The position numbers and the translations under genes were made by a program. The notes beneath the pieces are model-generated. The model was not told the origin of the DNA. It made no database searches and saw only the letters and a list, made by a program, of their open reading frames with translations. From Streptococcaceae bacterium (GTDB taxonomy: Bacteria; Bacillota; Bacilli; Lactobacillales; Streptococcaceae), in assembly GCA_022484805.1 (NCBI GenBank), contig JAKVKP010000004.1:1-64000 (forward strand): 64,000 nucleotides of DNA, written 5' to 3'. This document shows positions 32,648-43,349 of the stretch, piece after piece. The first letter of the stretch is position 1. The number at the start of each line of letters is the position of its first letter.

Positions 32648-32768
32648 TCTATTCTCCTGAGATTAAATTTTCTTATGATTCACAGATATGAATTGTAACG
32701 CAAAAACTGCATAAGGTCAAAGCTTATTTGCAACATTTTTTCTTAAAATTTTCAGAAAATTAATTTAT

Positions 32769-33098
32769 TTATTTTTCAATTTTTTCAATAAATTTGTCAA
32801 ATAATTGGTCAAGTGCTTCTTCTAGATATATCAAATTTTCAGTCGTACTCGCATCCATTGTTATCATTGGGTTAGCTAATTGATCAATCAAAAAATAAGG
32901 TTGGATTTCATCATCAATAATTCTAAATTTAATTTTCGGATGATAAGAAAAATCGCCACAAAAGCCTGCGGTTGCAATTTCAAGCTCGTAGTCATTAAAT
33001 TCACCTGTCACTAATCGATAATAACCATCTCCTAAAAAGCGGCGATTTTCTGAAAAATTTTTCTTAATTTGACTAAATTTTTTCATATTATTACGCAT
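32769..33098 (-). CDS. Hypothetical protein
   Basis: About 109 residues, soluble, no signal peptide or membrane segment. No family recognised. Features: a basic N-terminus (KKFSQIKKNFSENRRFL), Gly/Tyr-containing middle (GDGYYRLVTGEFNDYELEIATAGFCGDFSY) and an acidic C-terminal helix (IYLEEALDQLFDKFIEKIEK). AAAAGGGGA precedes the ATG at 33098, better than 33119. It stands between kimA and the murM-like gene with its own terminator upstream at 33157. Confidence 0.6.
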   Translation of the reverse strand: MRNNMKKFSQIKKNFSENRRFLGDGYYRLVTGEFNDYELEIATAGFCGDFSYHPKIKFRIIDDEIQPYFLIDQLANPMITMDASTTENLIYLEEALDQLFDKFIEKIEK

Positions 33099-33156
33099 TA
33101 ATATTCCCCTTTTTTTCATTATCTAAGTTCTTTCAAACATGATTATAAATTAAAAA

Positions 33157-33179
33157 AACTCTCAAAACAATTGAGAGTT
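33157..33179 (-). terminator. Terminator of the murM-like gene
   Basis: AACTCTCAA (33157-33165), loop AACAA, TTGAGAGTT (33171-33179), A-run on the left for leftward transcripts. Confidence 0.85.
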
Positions 33180-33202
33180 CTTTTCAATACTTAATTTAAT
33201 TG

Positions 33203-34417
33203 TTAGTCATGCGCATTTTGACGCTTTCTTAGCTTATATGCAAAATTACTTAATTTATATAATAAATGATTTACTGGTAAATTAAACTCACCAATCAGTT
33301 CCTGAATATCTGGATTGAAATTACTTTTGAATTTTGATAAGCCATCATCCAAGGTGCCTTCTACACCGCCCATATTACCCCAGAAGCAACCATTTTCAAA
33401 GCCGTCATTAAATGCGATTGGATATAGTAGATACTGTGGATAAAACTTTTTAAAATCATCATCCATTCCAGCATAAAGCATTTCCAAGGTTGAACCAAAC
33501 TTAATCGATAAAATACCAGCAATTACTTTGGGTGAATTTTGACTACAATCATGCTGGCTAAGCTCCTTCAAATATTTTTCAACCGAGCGCTTTTGATCGT
33601 TTAAGCGATTAAAACGTTTCTTTTGATTTTCAGGTGTACTGGCAATATCAGTTTCAATTGCTTCTAGCTGTTTTTTTAACTCGTGATATTTTTCAAATAA
33701 ATTAATTTCTGCAATATGTAAATAAGCGTCATCACCATATAATGTCATTAATTGTTTAAAATAATCAAAATTGCGTAGTGAAACGCCTTTACGATTTTCC
33801 GTTTTGTTGACAACCTCACTGAAAGCAGGTAATGCATCAATTGATGCTCTACGTCCAGTCACACCACGCTTTTGAGCATCCTTCATAATCCGATTAGTAT
33901 GCTTTGGATAAATTTGATTTACAGACTCAGAAAGTGGTTCATTCGCCTGAAAACGTGGTTGAATTGTTTCACTCATTTTAAGATTAAAGCCTAAATGCTC
34001 AGCTCCGACTGATTTAATGTTCTCAATAATTTCATTTGCCTTTGAATTAGCAATTGGCTCGGCACCAGCTTTAGCAGATTGATAGATAATTGCTGGATCA
34101 AATTTAATAAACAGGGCTTTTTGTTTTTTAGCCCACTTTTTAAGCGCAGTAAAAAAGAAATCAACAAGCTCTTTATTCGTATAGTCTAATATTGGACCCT
34201 TTGGTGTATAAATCATCGTTAGACCGAGTGGTAAATGCTTAATTAATACCAATGAAGAAGCAATCAATTCATCCTGATCGTTCACGACACCAACAATCGC
34301 TGATCCCCAGTTATCTTTAACCTTTGCCCAGGTACTTGATTGTAATAGATGATTTAATGGGCTTTTCTTGACAAACTCATCATGAGTCTGTGGATTAACA
34401 TTTTCTACAAATTTCAA
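33203..34417 (-). CDS. murM: FemABX/MurM-like aminoacyltransferase
   Basis: 404 residues. Two GNAT-like halves with the FemABX signatures: NHLLQSSTWAKVKDNWGS at the start, a TPKGPILDY motif, a Lys/Glu-rich coiled-coil arm (about 240-285, for tRNA or lipid contact) and LYPIAFNDGFENGCFWGNMGG. MurM and MurN-type enzymes add amino acids (Ala/Ser) from tRNA to the lysine of lipid II to build cross-bridges. The two paralogues lie next to each other. The exact residues added are unknown. Confidence 0.8.
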   Translation of the reverse strand: MKFVENVNPQTHDEFVKKSPLNHLLQSSTWAKVKDNWGSAIVGVVNDQDELIASSLVLIKHLPLGLTMIYTPKGPILDYTNKELVDFFFTALKKWAKKQKALFIKFDPAIIYQSAKAGAEPIANSKANEIIENIKSVGAEHLGFNLKMSETIQPRFQANEPLSESVNQIYPKHTNRIMKDAQKRGVTGRRASIDALPAFSEVVNKTENRKGVSLRNFDYFKQLMTLYGDDAYLHIAEINLFEKYHELKKQLEAIETDIASTPENQKKRFNRLNDQKRSVEKYLKELSQHDCSQNSPKVIAGILSIKFGSTLEMLYAGMDDDFKKFYPQYLLYPIAFNDGFENGCFWGNMGGVEGTLDDGLSKFKSNFNPDIQELIGEFNLPVNHLLYKLSNFAYKLRKRQNAHD

Positions 34418-34621
34418 TTTTTACCTCCGTTAAACTGATTAATAACTTAAAAACACTACCATACTCTGTCAATAGCCTATTCATTTTTGCATGGAAAATC
34501 ATTTCAAATCTTGTTTAAATATATTAACGATTCATCAATTATCAATCTCGTCTGTCAGATATCAAAAGCCTGAAATAATTAGCCTTATCGGACGTGACTA
34601 GGTTATCAAGCTTCGATTGAA

Positions 34622-35854
34622 CTAATGTCCAATTATTTTTTTTAAGATTTGAGTGATTTGATATATATTCGGTCTTACAATCATTTCATAATTACCCGAT
34701 GATTTCCAAATATACCCCTTAAAATTCTGTTTAAAGCGCAGAACGCCCTGATCTTCATCCTTTGGACTGTTGACACCCATAAAATTATAACGTTCAATTT
34801 GATGGTTAACAGCGTAATTTAGCATATAATCCTGAATTAAAAATGGTGCTGAAAAATCTCTAAAATGGTCATACATGCCACTAAACATATAAATAATTTC
34901 ATTTGGCATAAGATAAAATTGTGCAACTGCCAATATGACGTTCTCTTCGCCATATTGCTTAACTAATTCTTTTGCCTCATTTTGACGCTTTTCAACACTT
35001 TTTAATTGAAAGGTCTTGATATCGTTTAATTTATTTTGTTTTTTTTCTGTTGGCTGCTTTTGAATTTCTAACGTTAATTTATCAATTTCAGCATTGATTG
35101 CTTGTAAATCCTGCTCAGTCTGTTTTAAATAAGACTGAAAATTAATTTCCGCTGCTAAAAATTTTGTTTTATCACCATAAGCTTGAAAAGCAGCTTGATA
35201 ATAATGAAGCGTTCTCGTTGAAAAATGTCGTCGATCTCCAGCCTCATCAACAACTGCTTTAAACTCTGCCAATCGTTCATAAGGTAGCTCAACTATTTTA
35301 ATACCAAAGCTCTTAGCTCGATTAATTGATTGCCTTGCTTGCTTTTTAAATGATTTAACGACTGCTGAATAATCTAAAAAGCTCTTGAGATTTTTTTCAT
35401 AATTATATTGAAAGCCTAGCTCAAAATCATTAAGATGGGACTCTGTTAAACCGATTGATTGATAAAAGCTCGTAAGCTGAGGCTGAAATTTTTCAATTTC
35501 AGTCCATTTATCGTCAAATTGAACCACCATTTGATTAGAATGAATTATCAATTTAATAGCGCCTAATGTTTTAAGTTTATTTCTTAAATTATCAATTAAA
35601 AATTGATTAATAGATAAGTCCTCAGCAAAATAAGGGTTACCATGAACCTCAGCTAAATAACCAAATTTGATTTTACTTAATATCACTAGCAAAGCGGTTT
35701 GTAATTCACCATTAGCTAGTACGCCATAATAACCAATTTGATGCCCTAATGCTTGCTGCAATTTTCCCATCTCAACTGTTTGTTGAAAATGAATTTGGTT
35801 TTGCTTGGCGGTAAATTCAGCAAATGCCTGTTCTGATACTTCTATAAATTCCAT
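34622..35854 (-). CDS. murN: FemABX/MurN-like aminoacyltransferase
   Basis: About 410 residues. Similar to the neighbouring ligase: N-terminal MEFIEVSEQAFAEFTA, GYLAEVHGNPYFAED, a coiled-coil arm with LEIQKQPTEKKQNKLND, and NFMGVNSPKDEDQGVLRFKQNFKGY near the end. The annotated frame reaches to 36010, but those extra ~52 residues are not protein-like, and GGAGGATGTT places the start at the ATG 35854. 204 bp separate it from the downstream paralogue; that gap holds nothing recognisable. Confidence 0.8.
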   Translation of the reverse strand: MEFIEVSEQAFAEFTAKQNQIHFQQTVEMGKLQQALGHQIGYYGVLANGELQTALLVILSKIKFGYLAEVHGNPYFAEDLSINQFLIDNLRNKLKTLGAIKLIIHSNQMVVQFDDKWTEIEKFQPQLTSFYQSIGLTESHLNDFELGFQYNYEKNLKSFLDYSAVVKSFKKQARQSINRAKSFGIKIVELPYERLAEFKAVVDEAGDRRHFSTRTLHYYQAAFQAYGDKTKFLAAEINFQSYLKQTEQDLQAINAEIDKLTLEIQKQPTEKKQNKLNDIKTFQLKSVEKRQNEAKELVKQYGEENVILAVAQFYLMPNEIIYMFSGMYDHFRDFSAPFLIQDYMLNYAVNHQIERYNFMGVNSPKDEDQGVLRFKQNFKGYIWKSSGNYEMIVRPNIYQITQILKKIIGH

Positions 35855-35910
35855 AACATCCTCCGTCAATCTACTGCTACTATCATAACAAAATTCTCGA
35901 TACAAAAAAA

Positions 35911-35928
35911 GGAACTCAAACGAGTTCC
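35911..35928 (-). terminator. Terminator of the CHAP hydrolase gene
   Basis: GGAACTC (35911-35917), loop AAAC, GAGTTCC (35922-35928), preceded by an A-run that gives the U-tract for leftward transcripts. Confidence 0.9.
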
Positions 35929-35951
35929 CAAAATTATTAAATTTAAACGAT

Positions 35952-37211
35952 TTAGTTTGGATAAATATAAGTAACTGATCCTTGAGCATTAACTGGATTA
36001 AATAAACCACGGTAATCCGCTACTGACATATTGCCCGCGTAGTTCGACTCAATAACTCTAATACTAGTTGCACTTTGAACTTCAGTAACATATGCAACGT
36101 GTCCATAACCACCATCATTCCAAGAAGCAATTGCACCGACCTGTGGTTGACTACCTGTGCGGAAGCCTGCTGCCGCTGCACTTGAAGCCCATTGTGCACC
36201 ATTGCCCCAATTATTACCTGCCCAATTTGCAACTGATTTAACACCCCATGTACATTGACCAACCGGATATGTATTGGTAGTAGATGATGAGCTATTACCA
36301 GTTGTTGAAGATGAACCACTACTATTACTGCTACTAGAAGAAGAACTTGAGCTACCACTAGTCGAACTAGAAGCACTAGTACTTGAAGAAGTGCTAGTAT
36401 TTGCTGTTGAAGTAGAAGCTGCTGTTGAAGCTGTAGTTGTTGCAGCTGTTGCCACCACTTGAGCATTGGCCGCTGCCGCTGCTTGAGCTGCTGCTTGTTT
36501 GTTTGCTTCTTCCTGTGCTGCTGCCGCCGCTGCTGCTTCTGCCGCTGCTTTTTGATCTAATAATGATTGCTTGTCGCTTTCAGCAGTTGCTTTTTCAGCC
36601 GCTAAATTTAATTGTGCAACTTCTAAAGCTGCTTGTTTTGTATTAAGTGATGAAGTTTGATCGGCAATTTTTTGTTGATTTGCAAAGTTTTTAGCATCAT
36701 TCTCTTGAGCTGTTTTCGCCTTTGCTTCAATATCTTCTTTATCTTTTTGTTGTTGTTCTACCATTTCTTTATTGGCATTAACAATCTTAGTAACTGCTTG
36801 TACACGTGTAATTGCATCTGAAACAGAATCAGCTGACATTAAAACGTCAACATAATTAGTTGAAGAGCTATTTGTTTGAACAGAACGAGCTTGTTCTTCT
36901 AAAGCCTTTGAACGTTCAACGATTTGTGCAGATAATGATGCAATTTCTTTATTTAATCTAGCAGTTTCAGCTGCTAATTTTTCACTTTCAGCTTCCAAAG
37001 CAGCTTTTTGTGTTTGTAAATCAGTGATTTGACTTTGTAAACTATCCACCTCAGATTGTGCTGAAGCTTGTTGTGCTGTTAAAGCGTTAATTTTGCTATC
37101 TTGTGCTGCAATTTTTGAATCTGTATCATCAGCACTTGCTGTAATTGGTGTTACTGCTACCCCTAAAACAACTGAACTTAATAAAACGATTGATAAAATT
37201 TTCTTTTTCAT
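35952..37211 (-). CDS. Secreted PcsB-like peptidoglycan hydrolase with CHAP domain
   Basis: About 419 residues: signal peptide (MKKKILSIVLLSSVVLG..., cleaved near TASA/DD), a coiled-coil region (about 30-220: repeated Q/A/E heptads as in PcsB), an Ala/Ser/Thr low-complexity linker (about 225-310), and a CHAP domain with QCTWG (nucleophile Cys), GHVAYV (His) and a C-terminal NPVNAQG. PcsB is the division hydrolase driven by FtsEX; the mreC-mreD position supports this. GGAGGG lies ~13 nt from the ATG 37211. The frame reads further but the methionine at 37211 begins the signal peptide. Confidence 0.85.
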   Translation of the reverse strand: MKKKILSIVLLSSVVLGVAVTPITASADDTDSKIAAQDSKINALTAQQASAQSEVDSLQSQITDLQTQKAALEAESEKLAAETARLNKEIASLSAQIVERSKALEEQARSVQTNSSSTNYVDVLMSADSVSDAITRVQAVTKIVNANKEMVEQQQKDKEDIEAKAKTAQENDAKNFANQQKIADQTSSLNTKQAALEVAQLNLAAEKATAESDKQSLLDQKAAAEAAAAAAAQEEANKQAAAQAAAAANAQVVATAATTTASTAASTSTANTSTSSSTSASSSTSGSSSSSSSSSNSSGSSSTTGNSSSSTTNTYPVGQCTWGVKSVANWAGNNWGNGAQWASSAAAAGFRTGSQPQVGAIASWNDGGYGHVAYVTEVQSATSIRVIESNYAGNMSVADYRGLFNPVNAQGSVTYIYPN

Positions 37212-37363
37212 ATGAATTATAATGCCCTCCACAAATTATCTCTTCAAGCTTCAATTTATCTCATCTCTTTTTTGATGACATAGCAATATTACCACAAAAA
37301 TATCTCATTTTAAGTCCATACCTATTACATTTATGTTTCAAAGATTACTTTTTTTGAAATATA

Positions 37364-37894
37364 TTACAAATTTGGGATTTTTTTACCAATTTTTCCCCAG
37401 AAAATAAAGCGAAATGGTTTGTATAATAAGATAAAAATTAAGCCATTAAAGAGTAGGGTTGGCGCTAAGAGATTACCGATGAAGCTGACAAATTCAAATT
37501 TAGCAAGATTAAATGTAAGTTGAATGATTAATATAGCAATTTCGTACCCTGTAATAAAAATAATCAACGAAAAAAATTCTATAACAGGATTTTCGTGAAT
37601 GGCATCACTAATCGATGAAGCAAAATAAGCAATTAATGGCAAGGTGACCGCATTAATACCGAGGACACCAATAAAATAAGAATCCATTAAAATACCAATG
37701 ATAAAAGTAGTAATCACTAGATAACGCATTGGTAATCGCTTGGTTGCAAAAATAATAGCAATAATTAATAAATGACTTGTCGTCAAGGCGTTACCATTTG
37801 ACCAAACTTTTAATAACGAAGAAAACTGCCCATCAATTAAAAATAACAGGAAAAAAATCAGTGGCGTAAAGATGAGTAGTTGATTTTTCTTCAT
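37364..37894 (-). CDS. mreD: Rod shape-determining protein MreD
   Basis: 176 residues with five predicted membrane helices, the size and helix pattern of MreD, and located directly after mreC (one base apart). MreD is a membrane partner of MreC and the elongasome that synthesises peripheral peptidoglycan. Sequence is poorly conserved in this family, so the call relies on topology and the mreC neighbour. Confidence 0.85.
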   Translation of the reverse strand: MKKNQLLIFTPLIFFLLFLIDGQFSSLLKVWSNGNALTTSHLLIIAIIFATKRLPMRYLVITTFIIGILMDSYFIGVLGINAVTLPLIAYFASSISDAIHENPVIEFFSLIIFITGYEIAILIIQLTFNLAKFEFVSFIGNLLAPTLLFNGLIFILLYKPFRFIFWGKIGKKIPNL

Positions 37895-38755
37895 CTACTC
37901 GCCCTCCCCTGCTAATCTCTTAATTACTGTAACAAATTTAATATCATACATTTGAGTCGCTGGTTTAACGTAAATTTGGCGACCACTATCTTGATTATTC
38001 TCTTTTTCAGAAATGACAGTACCTACCAATAAATCCGCTGGAGAATTACCACCTAGGCCTGAAGTTTGAACAACTTGACCCTCTTTAAGCGTACCATCAC
38101 CCGTTACTTGAGAAACAACAAAAGCCTGCTTATCCTCATCATAGCTTTGTAACAAACCATAAAGAGTTGTTGAATCTGTTGAAATTTTAATTGGAAAATG
38201 ATTAACCGATTGATTAGTTGAGGTTAATAGTTCAACCTTTGAACTTGATTGATTGACTTGGATGATTCTACCAATTAAGCCTTCATCACTCATGACTGCC
38301 ATATTGACTTCCAAACCATCCGTTTCACCACGGTCAATAATTAGCGTGTCCTGCCAGGTATTGGTTGATCGGGTGATGACATTCGCAGATACCTTATCAT
38401 AGCTATTTAAAGTACTATTTAAGTCTACTTCCTTCTTTAAAGCTTCTAATTCTTTTTCTAAATTATCACTTTTTATAATTGCTTCATTATATGATTTCAA
38501 TTTCTTTTTTAATGCTTGATTTTCTTTGTAAGTATCTAATAAATTTTCAAAAGCTTCTACCTGATCACCAATAAAATTGGCAGGCGCAGCTAATAATTTA
38601 TCAACAATTGCGATTGAGTCATTGGTCACTGAGGTTGCTTGGGTCACCTTACCTTGATTTTTTAATTTACCGGCAGTAAAACCAACAACTGCAACTGTAA
38701 TGATAATAATAATAATGGCCACAATAATTTTTTTATTTGGATTAAATTTTTTCAA
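37895..38755 (-). CDS. mreC: Cell shape-determining protein MreC
   Basis: 286 residues: N-terminal basic tail, one membrane helix (about 9-27), coiled coil (about 65-100) and the MreC beta-domain: SANVITRSTNTWQDTLIIDRGETDGLEVNMAV, then GLIGRIIQVNQSSSKVELLTS and VVQTSGLGGNSPADLLVGTV. MreC scaffolds the peripheral cell wall synthase. Followed without gap by mreD. A strong start at 38755. Confidence 0.92.
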   Translation of the reverse strand: MKKFNPNKKIIVAIIIIIITVAVVGFTAGKLKNQGKVTQATSVTNDSIAIVDKLLAAPANFIGDQVEAFENLLDTYKENQALKKKLKSYNEAIIKSDNLEKELEALKKEVDLNSTLNSYDKVSANVITRSTNTWQDTLIIDRGETDGLEVNMAVMSDEGLIGRIIQVNQSSSKVELLTSTNQSVNHFPIKISTDSTTLYGLLQSYDEDKQAFVVSQVTGDGTLKEGQVVQTSGLGGNSPADLLVGTVISEKENNQDSGRQIYVKPATQMYDIKFVTVIKRLAGEGE

Positions 38756-38957
38756 TTACTTCCCCTACACTTTACATCCCTTTGGATGATTTCATTAATT
38801 TACGCAAGTAAAAAAATGTATGACAACATTTTTTATCTTTTCTGGATAAACAATCATCGTTAAACAACGATGTTACAATTTTATCACTCTTACCTAAAAA
38901 AAAATAGAGTTAGTCGGCGATAAAATAATTAAATAATCTATAAATTTATCAAAAAAA

Positions 38958-38995
38958 CTTCAAGAACAGCCGATAATTAGTGGCAATCCTTGAAG
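38958..38995 (-). terminator. Terminator-like hairpin after icd
   Basis: CTTCAAG (38958-38964) pairs with CTTGAAG (38989-38995) around a 24-nt loop; A-run on the left. Ends the acn-icd transcript. The remainder of 38756-38957 shows only the mreC leader. Confidence 0.55.
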
Positions 38996-39013
38996 CTTGC
39001 TTATTTTTTATGA

Positions 39014-40282
39014 TTACGATAAATTTTCAATGAGTAAATCTGCAAATTCAGAAGTTTTAACCTCTGTCGCACCATCCATCAAGCGCGCAAAATCATAGGT
39101 AACTGTTTTATTTTCAATTGTCTTTTCAAGTGAATCAACAATTCGTTCAGCAACTTCTGTCCAACCAAGATGATCAAACATAAGAGCACCTGATAAAATA
39201 ACAGAAGAAGGGTTAACCTTATCAAGGTTAGTATACTTAGGAGCTGTGCCATGGGTCGCTTCAAAAATCGCATGTCCAGTCAAATAGTTAATATTTGCAC
39301 CTGGTGCAATACCAATTCCGCCAACTTGAGCCGCTAACGCGTCTGAGATATAATCTCCGTTTAAGTTAAGGGTTGCAACCACATCAAATTCTTTTGGTCT
39401 TGTTAAAATTTGTTGTAAGAAAATATCAGCAATTGCATCCTTCACAAGAATTTTGCCTGCTGCTAAAGCTTCATCCTGTGCCTTATTAGCTGCTTGTGTC
39501 CCCTGTTCGGCTTGAATTGCATCATATTGATTCCAAGTAAATGTTGCATCACCAAATTCTTCTTCAGCCACTTGATAGCCCCATTTTTTAAATGAACCTT
39601 CAGTAAATTTCATGATATTACCTTTATGAACAAAAGTCACAGTTGGTTTTTTATTTTTAATCGCATATTCAATCGCTGAACGCACTAAACGCTTAGTCCC
39701 TTCTTCAGAAACAGGCTTAACTCCAATTGAACTCGTCTCTGGAAAACGAATCTTATCTACGTTTAATTCATTTTGTAAAAAAGCAATTAATTTTTTCACT
39801 TCTTCACTGCCAGATTGAAATTCTATTCCTGCATAAATATCTTCTGTATTTTCTCTGAAAATTGTCATATCAACATATTCAGGATGTTTAACAGGACTTG
39901 GCACGCCTGTAAAGTGGCGAACAGGTCGTAAGCAAGCATATAAATCAAGTTCTTGGCGTAAAGCAACATTTAGTGAACGGATACCGCCACCGATTGGTGT
40001 CGTCAAAGGCCCCTTGATTGCAATTAGGTATTCTTCAATAATATCTAAAGTTTCTTGTGGTAGCCATTCTCCAGTTTCATTAAAGGCTTTTTCCCCTGCT
40101 AAAACCTCTTTCCAAGATACTTTCTTTGCGCCACCAAAAACTTTTTCAACCGCTGCATCGAATACACGAACACTTGCATGCCAAATATCAGGTCCAATGC
40201 CGTCACCGATAATAAAAGGAATGATTGGTTCATTCGGTGTGCTTAGTTTACCATCAATTAACTTAATTTTTTCTGCTGTCAT
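39014..40282 (-). CDS. icd: NADP-dependent isocitrate dehydrogenase
   Basis: About 422 residues, bacterial homodimeric type: [14 protein letters not shown] substrate/nucleotide start, [13 protein letters not shown] (phosphorylation and substrate loop), [24 protein letters not shown] and GIAPGANIN....[10 protein letters not shown]. It converts isocitrate to 2-oxoglutarate, supplying glutamate synthesis. The start is the ATG 40282 with AAAGGAG; the frame reaches 40318 but lacks a start signal there. It follows aconitase in the same operon (117-bp gap). Confidence 0.93.
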   Translation of the reverse strand: MTAEKIKLIDGKLSTPNEPIIPFIIGDGIGPDIWHASVRVFDAAVEKVFGGAKKVSWKEVLAGEKAFNETGEWLPQETLDIIEEYLIAIKGPLTTPIGGGIRSLNVALRQELDLYACLRPVRHFTGVPSPVKHPEYVDMTIFRENTEDIYAGIEFQSGSEEVKKLIAFLQNELNVDKIRFPETSSIGVKPVSEEGTKRLVRSAIEYAIKNKKPTVTFVHKGNIMKFTEGSFKKWGYQVAEEEFGDATFTWNQYDAIQAEQGTQAANKAQDEALAAGKILVKDAIADIFLQQILTRPKEFDVVATLNLNGDYISDALAAQVGGIGIAPGANINYLTGHAIFEATHGTAPKYTNLDKVNPSSVILSGALMFDHLGWTEVAERIVDSLEKTIENKTVTYDFARLMDGATEVKTSEFADLLIENLS

Positions 40283-40399
40283 CTTTACTCCTTTAATTTC
40301 AATTATTATTCTACCCATTAACTTTTTATCAACTCACTCAAACATTAATAATGTTGTTTATGAATTAATAACATCTATTGATTTTTCATTTATAAACAA

Positions 40400-43066
40400 T
40401 TATTTTGCTGCTTGAATTTTTTTCCGAATAACCATTGGTAAAATACCACCATTCTGATAATAACGAATATCGGCCTTAGCATCAAATCGTAAAATAGCTT
40501 CAAATTGTTTAACCTGACCATCTGGACTTTTGGCCTTCACAATAACCCAATCACGAATTCCAAAGGTTGTAGGTATCTCAATATCAAATTGTTCCACACC
40601 AGATAGACCAATTGTTTCGGCATTCTCTCCAGGTAAATACTGCAGTGGTAAAACGCCCATCATCACTAAATTAGAACGATGAATCCGCTCGTAGCTTTCT
40701 GCAATCACAGCTTTTACGCCTAAAAGATTAGTTCCCTTTGCTGCCCAGTCACGAGAAGAACCCATGCCATAATCCTTACCTGAAAGAATAATTAATCCTG
40801 TATCATTTGCCTTATATTGCATTGCAGCATCATAAATACTCATAATTTCACCAGTTGGGAAATAGGTTGTATAGCCACCTTCAGTACCTTCAGCAATCTG
40901 ATTACGAATTCGAATATTACCAAAAGTACCACGCATCATCACATGATGATTACCACGTCGTGAGCCAAATGAATTGAAATCCTTTGGTTCAACTTGATGG
41001 TCAAGTAGATAGGTTCCAGCTGGTGACTTCATTCCAATTGCACCTGCTGGTGAAATATGGTCTGTCGTTACAGAATCGCCAAATTTTGCAAGTACTGTTA
41101 GATTTTCAACATTAGTCTGCTCTGGTAGCTCTGTGGTCATACCCTCAAAGTAAGGTGGATTCGCAATATATGTAGATGCTGGGCTCCAAGAGTAAACCTC
41201 ACCTGTTGCAGTTGCAATTTCATTCCACGAATCATTGGCATCAAACACTTTAGCATAGTATTCTTCAAATAATTCAGGGGTAACATACTCTGACACCGCC
41301 TGATTTATGGTTTCATCGTCTGGCCAAATATCTTTCAGATAAACTGGTTGATTGTCTGAATCAACACCCAAAGGCTCATTGGTTAAATCAATGTTAACAT
41401 TACCAGTAATAGCATAGGCTACTACAATCGGTGGTGAAGCCAGGTAATTAGCTTTTACTAAAGGATGAATACGCCCTTCGAAGTTTCGGTTACCTGATAA
41501 AACCGAGGTTAACAAGATATCATTTTCACGAACGACTTCTTCAATATTTGGATGAAGTGGGCCTGAATTACCGATACAAGTCGTACAACCATAACCAACC
41601 ACATCAAAGCCAAGCTGATCCAAGGAATCTAAAACACCTGCATTTTCTAAGTATGCGGAAACAACCTTAGAGCCCGGAGCCAAAGAAGTTTTTACAGTTG
41701 GACGCACCTTTAAGCCTTTCTCAACTGCATTTTTAGCTAAAAGACCAGCCGCCATCATCACATAGGGATTTGAAGTATTAGTACAGCTCGTAATCGCCGC
41801 AATACCAATATCACCTGTTTTCAGCATATCTGCTTGTCCGTCAATTTCAACTGTGGCAGATTTATCAAATTCTGATTGATCCAAGCCAAATCCTTGATTA
41901 CCAACTGGCGATATAACCGCTTGATTAAATGCTTCCTTCATTTGCGACAATGGAATTAAATCCTGTGGTCGCTTCGGACCAGAGAGATTAGTTTCAATTG
42001 CTGTTAAATCAATTTCTACCACTTTCGTGTAGGTTACTGCTTGCTTTTCATCGTAGAATAAATGATTCGCTTTCGCATAGCTTTCCGTCAAAGCAATTGT
42101 TTCAGCATCGCGACCAGTTAACTTCATATAATTTAATGTTTCGTCATCAATTGGGAAATAGCCACAAGTCGCACCATATTCAGGTGCCATATTAGCAATT
42201 GTTGCACGATCAGCCAAGGTCAATGACTTAAGCCCCTCGCCAAAGTATTCGACAAATTTACCAACTACATTTTCTTGCCTAAGAACTTGAGTCACTTTTA
42301 AAGCCAAGTCTGTCGCCGTCGCTGATTTTGGCAATTTACCGTTTAACTTAACACCAATCACCTCTGGCAATGGGAAGTATGAAGCTTCACCAAGCATTCC
42401 AGCCTCAGCTTCAATACCACCAACACCCCAGCCAAGAACACCAATACCATTAATCATTGTTGTATGAGAGTCTGTTCCAACTAGGGAGTCTGGAAAAACA
42501 ATATCATTTTTCGTCACAACAACATCCGAAAGATATTCAATATTGACTTGATGAATAATCCCTGTTGCCGGTGGCACAACACGAAAATTATCAAAGCTAT
42601 CCTGTGCCCATTTCAGAAATTCATAACGCTCATAATTACGCTCAAATTCTCTTTTAGCATTGTACTGCAAGGCTTCCTCAGTCCCAAAAGCATCAACCTG
42701 AACTGAGTGGTCAATCACTAAATCAACCGGTACCTCGGGGTTAATTTCTTTAATATTACCGCCCAAGTTTTTCATTGCATCACGCATTGCAGCTAAATCA
42801 ACTACTGTCGGTACACCCGTGAAATCCTGCAAAACAACACGAGTTGGTTTGAAAGGTACTTCACCGGCTGGACCATTGTCAACCCATGATAAAATACCAT
42901 CGATATGTGATTGCGTAATGTCCTCACCATCGTATTGTCTGACCAATGATTCCAATAAAATTCTCAATGAATAAGGTAATTTGTTAATTTTTTCATGCGC
43001 AACGTCTCCAATATCATAATATTGATACTGTTTCCCATTGCTTTCAATTTTTTTTGTTTGAAACAC
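40400..43066 (-). CDS. acnA: Aconitate hydratase A
   Basis: About 888 residues. Aconitase signatures: [36 protein letters not shown] and [14 protein letters not shown]; the cysteines of the 4Fe-4S cluster are within these. It isomerises citrate to isocitrate. The annotated ATG at 43081 overlaps GGAGGAG, so the start is probably the GTG at 43066, well spaced from that Shine-Dalgarno sequence ([10 protein letters not shown]...). Cotranscribed with icd. No citrate synthase gene lies between or beside them. Confidence 0.9.
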   Translation of the reverse strand: MFQTKKIESNGKQYQYYDIGDVAHEKINKLPYSLRILLESLVRQYDGEDITQSHIDGILSWVDNGPAGEVPFKPTRVVLQDFTGVPTVVDLAAMRDAMKNLGGNIKEINPEVPVDLVIDHSVQVDAFGTEEALQYNAKREFERNYERYEFLKWAQDSFDNFRVVPPATGIIHQVNIEYLSDVVVTKNDIVFPDSLVGTDSHTTMINGIGVLGWGVGGIEAEAGMLGEASYFPLPEVIGVKLNGKLPKSATATDLALKVTQVLRQENVVGKFVEYFGEGLKSLTLADRATIANMAPEYGATCGYFPIDDETLNYMKLTGRDAETIALTESYAKANHLFYDEKQAVTYTKVVEIDLTAIETNLSGPKRPQDLIPLSQMKEAFNQAVISPVGNQGFGLDQSEFDKSATVEIDGQADMLKTGDIGIAAITSCTNTSNPYVMMAAGLLAKNAVEKGLKVRPTVKTSLAPGSKVVSAYLENAGVLDSLDQLGFDVVGYGCTTCIGNSGPLHPNIEEVVRENDILLTSVLSGNRNFEGRIHPLVKANYLASPPIVVAYAITGNVNIDLTNEPLGVDSDNQPVYLKDIWPDDETINQAVSEYVTPELFEEYYAKVFDANDSWNEIATATGEVYSWSPASTYIANPPYFEGMTTELPEQTNVENLTVLAKFGDSVTTDHISPAGAIGMKSPAGTYLLDHQVEPKDFNSFGSRRGNHHVMMRGTFGNIRIRNQIAEGTEGGYTTYFPTGEIMSIYDAAMQYKANDTGLIILSGKDYGMGSSRDWAAKGTNLLGVKAVIAESYERIHRSNLVMMGVLPLQYLPGENAETIGLSGVEQFDIEIPTTFGIRDWVIVKAKSPDGQVKQFEAILRFDAKADIRYYQNGGILPMVIRKKIQAAK

Positions 43067-43106
43067 AGTTTTCTCCTCCATCTACAATAAAAAAGTAGGC
43101 TTTATA

Positions 43107-43119
43107 ACAAACCGTTTGT
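43107..43119. promoter_or_regulatory. Palindrome upstream of acnA
   Basis: ACAAACCGTTTGT, a near-perfect 13-bp palindrome in the leader 41 bp before the GTG start. It resembles part of a CcpA cre site but lacks full consensus, so the regulator is unknown. Confidence 0.4.
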
Positions 43120-43290
43120 CATTATCCTATCATAGTTTTCATTGTTTTTAAATAAAACAGAGCTATTTAAAAACAGTTTTGTTATTTATGAATAAAATGT
43201 TAATTAATTATTAAAATTAGCTTCGCTAAAAATTAATAACAGCGTTTGCATTTTTAATCTAAAAAAATTTCAATTTTGATTTAATAAAAA

Positions 43291-43323
43291 CGCTTGCTAA
43301 TCTCTAAAAATTGACCGCAAGCG
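43291..43323 (-). terminator. Terminator of the bgl operon
   Basis: CGCTTGC (43291-43297) pairs with GCAAGCG (43317-43323) around a 19-nt A/T-rich loop; A-run on the left gives the U-tract. It lies 27 bp after the phospho-beta-glucosidase stop. Confidence 0.75.
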
Positions 43324-43349
43324 AAATATCATTCATGACCTAAGTATTT

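Noticed and set aside
36274-36646. Leu/Val-rich plus-strand ORFs opposite the CHAP hydrolase linker
   Set aside because: They are antisense reads of the Ala/Ser/Thr low-complexity linker of the secreted hydrolase; no ribosome binding site and no natural composition.
40014-40415. Plus-strand 133-codon ORF across icd
   Set aside because: Antisense to icd and its leader; no start signal and no recognisable features.
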